Positions 1 to 8,757 of a DNA stretch of 15,000 nucleotides are shown in pieces (position 1 is the first letter of the stretch; the number at the start of each line of letters is the position of its first letter). The notes under the pieces were generated by a model that had not been told where the DNA came from, did not search any database, and saw nothing but the letters and a program-made list of their open reading frames with translations. The DNA comes from Penaeus vannamei. Lineage: Eukaryota > Arthropoda > Malacostraca > Decapoda > Penaeidae. The stretch covers positions 2,602,583-2,617,582 of the forward strand of contig NC_091574.1 of the NCBI RefSeq assembly GCF_042767895.1, read 5' to 3'. Both the position numbers and the translations under genes were made by a program.

Positions 1-106
1 TTCTTTAAGATCCTTCAAGAATCCTTTAGAAAAAAAAAAATCATGTGGTTAGAGTTTACCAAATAAGTTTATTCATGTGAGTGTGCGTGTGTTTGGTTTC
101 ATATAT

Positions 107-110
107 ATAC

Positions 111-182
<72 letters not shown>
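107..182. repeat. ACAT/(TA)n microsatellite
   Basis: A short ATAC/ACAT tract at about 107-124 runs into uninterrupted TA dinucleotides to 182. Confidence 0.95.
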
Positions 183-186
<4 letters not shown>

Positions 187-402
187 ATCAACCTCTTCTC
201 TGCAAATATTTCAACATTCCTGAAAAAAAATGTTTAAGTGATATAGAGGCTTGATTGTGAATTCCGCGGACAGCATTTGCAGGCTGTGTGCCAACATAAT
301 TGCGTGTGGTGGTAGTTATGGTTGATGTTTTATTCATTTGCACATTATAATTCAAATCTTTAGTATTTTGAATGTATATAATGGTTTAACAATACAGCGC
401 AT

Positions 403-681
403 TTATCTGTGCCGCAACTGACGTCCATCAGGGTGTTGCAGCGTGTTCAGATCGAATAGATTGTGGAGGTGCTTCACGTGAACAAAAGCGCTAATATTGT
501 CATGTGTGATTTTATGGATATGCGTAAATGTCGAAGTGGTGTTTAAGCGGTCATGGAGATCGCGGAAAATCTCGAGGATTTTGTTTAAAAAGTGCATAGA
601 GTGATCTGCTGTTATTGTGCGTCCCACGGTGGTCAGATAATCTTTATTGGTGCTCCAGGGTATGTGAAGGCTGTAGATTTT
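403..681 (-). other. Unassigned open frame downstream of exon I
   Basis: A minus-strand frame is open from about 681 to a stop at 403-405. It includes the ATG at 627 and reads in part FLNKILEIFRDLHDRLNTT and HVKHLHNLFDLNTLQH. Its composition is unlike the surrounding AT-rich intron. The plus strand in the matching register also reads protein-like but has three stops. The stretch around 430-470 resembles the donor-side flank of exons E and H. It could be a decayed transposon or gene fragment, an ancestral source of the flank, or a chance open frame. No acceptor or function is established. Confidence 0.25.
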
Positions 682-688
682 ATCTTAC

Positions 689-859
689 TGCTGCTTCTGG
701 AGTAACAGCTGCTACTCGACGAACTGCTGCTGCTTGAGGGAATACTACTACTTGAAGAACTACAACTGCTTGAGGAGCTGCTGCTACTGGAGGGACTGCT
801 ACTGCCTGAAGAACTACAACTACTCGAGGAGCTGCTACTACTGGAGGAACCCGATGAAC
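689..859 (-). CDS. Exon I: polyserine exon nearest the left edge
   Basis: A 171-bp exon, 57 codons, phase 1-1. The acceptor is TGTGCCAATTATTTTAG before 859 and the donor is GTAAGATAAAATC at 688. It encodes serine with a few Gly, Pro, Cys, Ile, Tyr and Arg residues. Because it ends in a donor, transcription should continue to at least one more exon left of 689, and none is certain within the window. The upstream ATG (frame MPIILG) lies in the acceptor flank and is intronic. Confidence 0.65.
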
Positions 860-1413
<554 letters not shown>

Positions 1414-2871
1414 TGCTGCTGCTTGAGGAGTTAGTGCGGCTGCTGATTCTGCTTGAGAAGCTGCTACCTCTTGAGGAGCAGCTACCACCTGAGGAGCTAC
1501 TTCTGCTTGAGGAGCTACTACTACTTGAGAAACTGCTACTGCTTGAGGACCTAATATTGCTTGAGGAACTGGTACTTCTTGAAGAACCACTAGTGCTTAA
1601 GGAACCGCTACTACTTGAGGAGCTACTACTTGTTGGGGAACTGCTACTGCACAAGAAAATGCTCCTGTTCGAGGACGTACTAATGCTTGAGGAAATGCTA
1701 CTCTTTGAGGAGCTACCACTCTTTGAGGAACTGCTCATACTTGAGGAACTGCTAAAGCTTGAGAAACTGCTACTGCTTGAAGAGCTGCTAATACTTGAGG
1801 AGCTGCTTATACTTGAGGAACTGCCGCTGCTTGAGGGACTGCTAATAGTTGAGGAACTGCTTATGCTTGAGGAACTGCTTATACTTGAGGAACTGCTGCT
1901 GCTTGAGGAACTGCTAATACTTGAGGAACTGCTTATACTTGAGAAACTGCTGCTGTTTGAGGAACTGCTAATACTTGAGAAACTGCTGCTAGTTGAGGAA
2001 CTGCTTATGCTTGAGGAAATGCTACTCCTTGAGAAACTGCTAATTCTTGAGGAACTACTGCTTCTTGAGAAACTGCTTATGCTTGAGGAACTGCTAATAC
2101 TTGAGGAACTACTGCTGCTTGAGGAACTGCTTATGCTTGAGAAACTGCTACTCCTTGAGAAACTACTGCTGCTTGAGGAACTGCTTATGCTTGAGGAATT
2201 GCTGCTACTTGAGGAGCTGTTAATACTTGAGGAACTGCTGCTGCTTGAGGAACTGCTAATACTTGAGGAACTGCTGCTGCTTGAGAAACTGCTTATGCTT
2301 GAGGAACTGCTGCTGCTTGAGAAACTGCTTATGCTTGAGGAACTGCTTATGCTTGAGGAACTGCTTATGCTTGAGGAATTGCTGCTCCTTGAGGAGCTGT
2401 TAATACTTGAGGAACTACTGCTGCTTGAGGAACTGCTAATACTTGAGGAACTGCTGTTGCTTGAGGAACTGCTAATACTTGAGGAACTGCTTATGCTTGA
2501 GGAACTGCTGCTGCTTGAGGAACTGCTAATACTTGAGGAACTGCTGCTGCTTGAGGAACTGCTAATACTTGAGGAACTGCTACTGCTTGAGGAACTGCTT
2601 ATGCTTGAGGAACTGCTTATGCTTGAGGAACTGCTACTGCTTGAGGAACTGCTACTGCTTGAGAAACTGCTGCTGCTTGAAGAGCTGCTGCTGCTTGAGA
2701 AACAACTGCTACTTGAGGAACTGCCACTGCTTGAAGAACAACTGCTACTTGACGAACTGCTACTGCTTGAAGAGCTGCTAATACTTGAGGACCTGCTACT
2801 GCTTGAAGAGCTGCTAATACTTGAGGACCTGCTACTCCTGGAGGAACTACCACTGCTTGAACTTGATGACC
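1414..2871 (-). CDS. Exon H: serine-rich exon with periodic Ile/Phe (486 codons)
   Basis: A 1,458-bp exon, phase 1-1. The acceptor is CTGATTGTTATAG before 2871 and the donor is GTAAGACAATG at 1413-1403. The frame is open over all 486 codons. It is built of 18-bp units, six codons each, in which one serine is often replaced by Ile (ATT, ATA) or Phe (TTC), giving SSSSSI-like hexads. The portion nearest the donor is the most diverse (Lys, Gly, Arg, Thr, Asn, Ile, Leu). Compared with D and E it looks older and less homogenised. The opposite strand is also open as Leu/Glu repeats with L to I/M and E to K changes, so this exon is the least secure as to strand. Confidence 0.6.
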
Positions 2872-3249
2872 CTATAACAATCAGCGCATTTGTCTTTCAG
2901 TAAAAACCTTTTACACTGAAAACGAGAGTGCTTGCCGACACCTGGCAGTTGCATTGTGAAGTCGTAATGGTATGCTCTATTTTTTTTTTATCATACAATA
3001 TAAACGAGAAGAAATATGGACACTTTATCTTCATGTATATGTGTACAAAATACTTGGTCATCAGGTACCTTGCAAATTATACAGGATAACTAAGGGCTAA
3101 AGTGTATGTGCTTTAATTAGCATACAGGTACTGTGGGGGAAGGTAGGTGAAAGTAGGTGAGGGTGTCCGAATAGAATGCATTTCCCTATAATGGTATAGG
3201 ATGTAGTAATTCTGGTTATGTTAGTATTGATGCTCAAGGATGTATAGGA

Positions 3250-3294
<45 letters not shown>

Positions 3295-3440
3295 TAAATG
3301 CATGTTTATATCTGTGTTTTATTATGTGTATATGAATATGTATATACTTTGGCTCCCTGAAAGATCAGTAATGTATTGTGCTATCTCCGTGCTTTAACTG
3401 AGATCCTTTTGCGTGCTCTAGCGGAAAAAAAAGTACATAC
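2872..3440 (-). other. Intron G-H
   Basis: About 570 bp, AT-rich, with a (GT)n tract. The acceptor flank of exon H (TACTGAAAGAC to TTATAG) lies at its left end and the GTATGT donor of exon G at its right end. No coding signal is visible. Confidence 0.6.
3253..3291. repeat. (GT)n microsatellite
   Basis: An uninterrupted TG run in intron G-H. Confidence 0.95.
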
Positions 3441-3665
3441 TACTACAGCTGCTTGAGGAACTAATACTGCTGCTACTTGAGGAGCCGCTCCTGCTCGAGG
3501 AACTACTACTGCTGCTACTTGAGGAGCCGCTCCTGCTCGAGGAACTACTACTGCTGCTACTTGAGGAGCCGCTCCTGCTCGAGGAACTACTACTACTTGA
3601 GGAGCTACTGCAGCCAGAGGAACTGCTACTGCTTGAGGAACTGCTGCTGCTTGAGCTCGAAGACC
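3441..3665 (-). CDS. Exon G: polyserine exon
   Basis: A 225-bp exon, 75 codons, phase 1-1. The acceptor is GTGCCAATCGTTTTAG before 3665 and the donor is GTATGT at 3440-3435. The product is serine with scattered Arg, Gly, Cys and Ile. Three nearly identical 54-bp units around 3460-3590 each carry the pair Arg-Ser-Gly. The exon begins with GG, so the junction codon with exon F is AGG (Arg). An ATG lies 15 bases before the exon start within the acceptor flank, but it is intronic. Confidence 0.65.
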
Positions 3666-4034
3666 CTAAAACGATTGGCACATTTCCTTTTCACTTTAGT
3701 ACTTTAGTCACACACGGAATATATACAAATACTGTGGTATTGCATAGTTATACGGAAATGCTTCATAAACACACATATATCTGTGTGTGCACGCCCATCC
3801 CTTATCTATAGAAACATTCCGACAACATTCATAAAAAAAAAAAAAAAATGTGTAAAACGTGAAAAGGTGCTTGATTCATTGCACACAATTTATGGGCACG
3901 CACTCGGAAGCAACGAAATTATTTGTCAATTGTGATTTTATAGACCGTTTGGACTAGTGTTTTGTGTATATGATCATCCAGAGCTATAGTGCTTCTCTTA
4001 TATTAAAGCGTGTCTGAGTTGGAAACTATCTTAC
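3666..4034 (-). other. Intron F-G
   Basis: About 370 bp, AT-rich, with a poly-A run near 3832-3848. The family donor flank of exon F lies at 3990-4034. I see no other feature. Confidence 0.55.
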
Positions 4035-4100
4035 TACTACTGCTGCTGGAGCTACTACTGCTGCTGCTTGAGGAGCTGCTACTGCTGAAACTCGATGAAC
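4035..4100 (-). CDS. Exon F: small polyserine exon
   Basis: A 66-bp exon, 22 codons, all serine except one Phe (TTC). The acceptor is TTAATTCTTTTAG before 4100 and the donor is GTAAGA at 4034-4029. Phase is 1-1. The acceptor-side flank (GTGAAAGAGGAACG) and donor-side flank (CAGACACGC) match the family. Its last base A joins GG of exon G as AGG (Arg). Confidence 0.65.
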
Positions 4101-4239
4101 CTAAAAGAATTAACGTTCCTCTTTCACTCACAAGATGGATAAAGAAGCTTTAGAGTTTTGCAAAGAAAATGTATAAAGATGTAAATTCCTAATCTGCAGT
4201 TGACAAAACACAAACACACACCTATAAATATGATTATAA

Positions 4240-4297
<58 letters not shown>

Positions 4298-4572
4298 CCA
4301 TGTGTTTGCGTGACTAGTTTCAAGATACCTTCTGTATATTACTTTATAATAATACTTTCTACCAAATCATTCCTCGTTAGACTTGACTTCAAGCTGAAAT
4401 ATATTTCAAAACTTTGTAATACTATCCCCTAAAAAAATGTTCTGCATCAGAGAAGGTGCGACTGTGCCTGGTGTATTAATGATATATATAGTAATATGTG
4501 AAACCCTATTTTTTTCTTTTTCTTCCTTTTTAGTGCTTCACCGTGTCTGAACAGAATACATTATCTTATTAC
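4101..4572 (-). other. Intron E-F
   Basis: About 470 bp with a long (TA)n tract, a pyrimidine-rich plus-strand stretch at 4508-4532, and the donor flank of exon E. A short minus-strand motif near 4452-4475 (GGCACAGTCGCACC) resembles the A-box side of the SINE-like fragment at about 12300, but there is no B box with it. Confidence 0.55.
4248..4297. repeat. (TA)n microsatellite
   Basis: An uninterrupted TA run in intron E-F, with a shorter AT-rich lead-in from about 4226. Confidence 0.95.
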
Positions 4573-7470
4573 AACAGCTGCTTGAAGAACTACTGCTACT
4601 GCTTGAGGAACTGCTACTGCTTGAGGAGCTGCTACTGCTTGAAAAACTACTACTGCTTGCGGAACAACTGCTACTGCTTGAGGAACTGCTACTGCTTGAA
4701 GAACTACTACTGTTTGAGGAACAACTGCTACTGCTTGAGGAGCTGCTAGTGCTTGGGGAGCTGCTACTACTTGAGGAACTGCTACTGCTTGAGGAGCTGC
4801 TAATGCTTGGGGATCTGCTACTGCTTGAGGAGCTGCTACTGCTTGAGGAACTGCTACTGCTTGAGGAGCAGCTAATGCTTGGGGAGCTGCTACTGCTTGA
4901 GGAGCTGCTAATGCCTGAGGAACTGCTACTGCTCGAGGAGCTTCTACTGCTTGAGGAACTGCTACTGCTTGAGGAGCTGCTACTGCTTGAGGAGCTGCTA
5001 ATGCTTGAATAGCTATTACTGCTTGACGAACTACTACTGCTTGGCGAACTACTACTGCTTGAGGAACAACTGCTACTGCTTGAGGAACTGCTACAGCTTG
5101 AGGAGCTGCTACTGCTCGAGGAACTGCTACTGCTTGAGGAGCTGCTACTGCTTGAGGAACTGCTACTGCTTGAGGAACTGCTACTGCTTGAGGAACTGCT
5201 ACTGCTTGAGGAGCTGCTACTGCTTGAGGAACTGCTACTGCTTGAGGAACTGCTACTGCTTGAGGAACTACTGCTTGAGGAACTGCTACTGCTTGACGAA
5301 CTACTACTGCTTGAGGAACAACTGCTACTGCCTGAGGAGCTGCTACTGCTCGAGGAACTGCTACTGCTTGAGGAACTGCTACTGCTTGAGGAGCTGCTAC
5401 TGCTTGAGGAACTGCTACTGCTTGAGGAGCTGCTACTGCTTGAGGAGCTGCTACTGCTTGAGGAGCTGCTACTGCTTGAGGAACTGCTACTGCTTGAGGA
5501 GCTGCTACTGCTTGAGGAGCTGCTACTGCTTGACGAACTACTACTGCTTGAGGAACAACTGCTACTGCCTGAGGAGCTGCTACTGCTCGAGGAACTGCTA
5601 CTGCTTGAGGAGCTGCTACTGCTTGAGGAGCTGCTACTGCTTGAGGAGCTGCTACTGCTTGAGGAGCTGCTACTGCTTGAGGAGCTGCTACTACTTGACG
5701 AACTACTACTGCTTGAGGAACAACTGCTACTGCCTGAGGAGCTGCTACTGCTCGAGGAACTGCTACTGCTTGAGGAACTGCTACTGCTTGAGGAGCTGCT
5801 ACTGCTTGAGGAACTACTGCTACTGCTCGAGGAGCTGCTACTGCTTGAAGAACTACTGCTACTGCTAGAGGAACTGCTATTGCTTGAGGAGCAGCTACTG
5901 CTTGATGAACTACTACTGCTTGACGAACTACTACTGCTCGAGGAGCTGCTACTGCTTGAGGAACTGCTACTGCTCGAGGAACTGCTACTGCTTGAGGAAC
6001 TGCTACTGCTTGAGGAGCTGCTACTACTTGACGAACTACTACTGCTTGAGGAACTGCTACTGCTCGAGGAACTGCTACTGCTTGAGGAGCTGCTACTACT
6101 TGACGAACTACTACTGCTTGAGGAACTGCTACTGCTTGAGGAACTGCTACTGCTTGAGGAACTACTACTGCTTGAGGAACAACTGCTACTGCTCGAGGAA
6201 CTACTACTGCTTGACGAACTACTACTGCTTGACGAACTACTACTGCTTGAGGAACAACTGCTACTGCTCGAGGAACTGCTACTGCTTGAGGAGCTGCTAC
6301 TACTTGACGAACTACTACTGCTTGAGGAACTGCTACTGCTCGAGGAACTGCTACTGCTTGAGGAGCTGCTACTACTTGACGAACTACTACTGCTTGAGGA
6401 ACTGCTACTGCTTGAGGAACTGCTACTGCTTGAGGAACTACTACTGCTTGAGGAACAACTGCTACTGCTCGAGGAACTGCTACTGCTTGACGAACTACTA
6501 CTGCTTGACGAACTACTACTGCTTGAGGAACAACTGCTACTGCTCGAGGAACTGCTACTGCTTGAGGAGCTGCTACTACTTGACGAGCTGCTACTGCTTG
6601 AGGAACTACTGCTACTGCTCGAGGAACTACTACTGCTTGACGAACTACTACTGCTTGACGAACTACTACTGCTTGAGGAACAACTGCTACTGCTCGAGGA
6701 ACTGCTACTGCTTGACGAACTACTACTGCTTGACGAACTACTACTGCTTGAGGAACAACTGCTACTGCTCGAGGAACTGCTACTGCTTGACGAACTACTA
6801 CTGCTTGACGAACTACTACTGCTTGAGGAACAACTGCTACTGCTCGAGGAACTGCTACTGCTTGACGAACTACTACTGCTTGACGAACTACTACTGCTTG
6901 AGGAACAACTGCTACTGCTCGAGGAACTGCTACTGCTTGACGAACTACTACTGCTTGACGAACTACTACTGCTTGAGGAACTACTGCTACTGCTCGAGGA
7001 ACTGCTACTGCTTGAGGAGCTGCTACTGCTTGAGGAACTACTACTGCTCGAGAAACTGCTACTGCTCGAGGAACTGCTACTGCTTGAGGAGCTGCTACTG
7101 CTTGACGAGCTGCTACTGCTTGAGGAGCTGTTACTGCTTGAGGAGCTGCTACTGCTTGAGGAGCTGCTACTGCTTGAGGAACTACTACTGCTCGAGAAAC
7201 TGCTACTGCTCGAGGAACTGCTACTGCTTGAGGAGCTGCTACTGCTTGACGAGCTGCTACTGCTTGAGGAGCTGTTACTGCTTGAGGAGCTGCTACTGCT
7301 TGAGGAGCTGCTACTGCTTGAGGAGCTGCTACTGCTTGAGGAACTGCTACTGCTCGAGGAGCTGCTACTGCTTGAGGAGCTGCTACTGCTTGAGGAACTG
7401 CTACTGCTTGAGGAACTACTACTGCTTGAGGAACAACTGCTACTGCTTGAGGAACTACTGCTTGAGGAAC
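4573..7470 (-). CDS. Exon E: giant polyserine exon with periodic Cys (966 codons)
   Basis: A 2,898-bp exon. The acceptor is CAATTATATTCTTTTAG before 7470. The best donor is GTAATA at 4572-4567, weaker than the GTAAGA used elsewhere, because the homologous site three bases downstream reads ATAAGA. The shift preserves phase 1. The exon encodes almost only serine. Single Cys residues recur, many exactly 25 residues apart, because a 75-bp higher-order unit contains one TGT. The end nearer exon F is more diverse, with Pro, Phe, Tyr, Asn, Ile, Arg and Thr substitutions. The final T joins GT of exon F as TGT (Cys). No stop occurs in frame, whereas the opposite Leu/Glu frame is broken by a TAG near 5010. 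Confidence 0.68.
6060..6600 (-). repeat. 276-bp duplicated block in exon E
   Basis: The marker CAACTGCTACTGCTCGAGG at 6180 and 6255 recurs at 6456 and 6531, each pair 276 bp (92 codons) apart, with matching order of units around them. This is a segmental duplication within the coding repeat. Outer limits are approximate. Confidence 0.65.
6531..7005 (-). repeat. 75-bp higher-order repeat in exon E
   Basis: The plus-strand marker CAACTGCTACTGCTCGAGG recurs at 6531, 6681, 6756, 6831 and 6906. At 6606 and 6981 the same position holds the variant CTACTGC. The step is exactly 75 bp (25 serine-frame codons, one Cys in most units). It lies inside coding exon E and keeps the frame. Confidence 0.85.
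7049..7336 (-). repeat. 144-bp duplicated block in exon E
   Basis: The marker CGAGAAACTGCTACTGCTCG occurs at 7049 and 7193, 144 bp (48 codons) apart. It is followed in both copies by the same order of units, including the distinctive GAGCTGTTACTGC. Outer limits are approximate. Confidence 0.75.
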
Positions 7471-8011
7471 CTAAAAGAATATAATTGTCACAGTTTGCTC
7501 TTATCAGACTCATTGGCAGACCGTGGTGATTTATACAGAAATTATAACAAATGCTTACATTTCATTTTACTATATTTTTTGAAAACGAAATTGCGTTGTA
7601 TGTTTTCTAGTTCCTATATTAGGTTATTACATATATTGAATCATGATTTGGTAAATGTATACTGTATGTATATATTATGTATAAGTTTTATATATATATT
7701 TCAACGATTACTCAAAGTGTATGTGTACAATGTATTGTAATTTGATGTCGTAAAATTGACTCATTAAAATATGATAATAAACAAATAAAATGAATGATAC
7801 TGAAAGTTCAATTGTGATAGGTTATGCACAAATAAAAGATTTCTGAAAATAGAATATTGAGGATTACTTTAAATTCACGCCGTTTGTTTATAAGAGTGAT
7901 ATTGCATATGGATGTCAGTGCGTCCAAGACCAAATGTCCGACAAAACGTTTCTTAAATATTTTGTCAATTAAAACCTTCACCTAGGAGATGAGCACCGAT
8001 ATCATCACGTA

Positions 8012-8042
8012 ATTGCACTATATATCGTGATTATAGTGCAAT
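8012..8042. repeat. Perfect 11-bp inverted repeat
   Basis: ATTGCACTATA at 8012-8022 and TATAGTGCAAT at 8032-8042 are exact reverse complements separated by 9 bases. It could form a small hairpin in either strand. It may be a chance structure or a relic of a short terminal-inverted-repeat element. Confidence 0.6.
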
Positions 8043-8375
8043 AGAATAAAAAATATCGATGTTTATGCCAGAGATGACGGATTAAATCAACAAAATATGA
8101 AATAGACGCGAATTGGCCGTGGACTCCTTGTGGTCGTTACTGGAGTAAAAAAAAATATTGTTGTGCGCCATTTTATAACCTCTAAAATGTCTCAGATATT
8201 TTCTTTTCTTTTTTTCTTTTTTTTCAAGGCACCGAATTAACCAAGCATACGCAATGCGATGGATGTAGTGATCTAAAGTGATGGTGCATTTTATCGTGCA
8301 TGTGGTGTCATGACTATGCTGCAGTTGCGGGTTAGTGAGTCAGCATATAGTAATCTTAGCTGAACCTGTGTGCTG

Positions 8376-8665
8376 TTATTGCAAATGTGTGATATAATTG
8401 CATATTGCCTTATAATTTGCATATCGTGTGCTAATATTGCATATAGTGTGATATTATTGCATTTTGTGTTATAATCTGCTTATCGTGTGATATTAATGCA
8501 TATTGTGTGATATACAAATAATTGCATACCGTGTGCCAATATTGCATATAGTGTGATATTATTGCATTTTGTGTTATAATCTGCTTATCGTGTGATATTA
8601 TTGCATTTTGTGTTATAATTTGCATATCCTGTGATATTGATGCATATTGTGTGATATTCATACAT
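8376..8665. repeat. Tandem repeat with about 21-bp subunits and a 105-bp higher-order copy
   Basis: Degenerate units like TGCATATTGTGTGATATTAT repeat through the block. A larger segment starting with GTGTGCTAATATTGC at 8426 reappears at 8531 (GTGTGCCAATATTGC) after 105 bp and matches closely for about 100 bp. It is non-coding and intronic. Confidence 0.8.
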
Positions 8666-8757
8666 ATAAGAATCTTATGCCACAGTGCAATTCTGTGAGA
8701 TTTAAATGATGTCCTTTAGCGTGCTCCGGCGTGGTCTAATGAAGAACAGGGTCTTAC

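Larger units (their letters stand above)
1..688 (-). other. Intron or downstream region left of exon I
   Basis: It begins at the exon I donor. It contains the unassigned open frame at 403-681, a (TA)n tract near the left edge, and otherwise AT-rich sequence in which I see no further exon. Confidence 0.5.
7471..8757 (-). other. Intron D-E
   Basis: The longest intron in the window, about 1.29 kb. It contains AT-rich unique sequence, an 11-bp inverted repeat at 8012-8042, a T/C-rich stretch at 8202-8227 and the repeated block at about 8376-8665. No convincing coding frame is visible. Confidence 0.6.

Noticed and set aside
8431..8661. Minus-strand frame of ITQNAIISHDKQ-like repeats
   Set aside because: It is a translation of the AT-rich intronic tandem repeat, with no splice sites fitting it.
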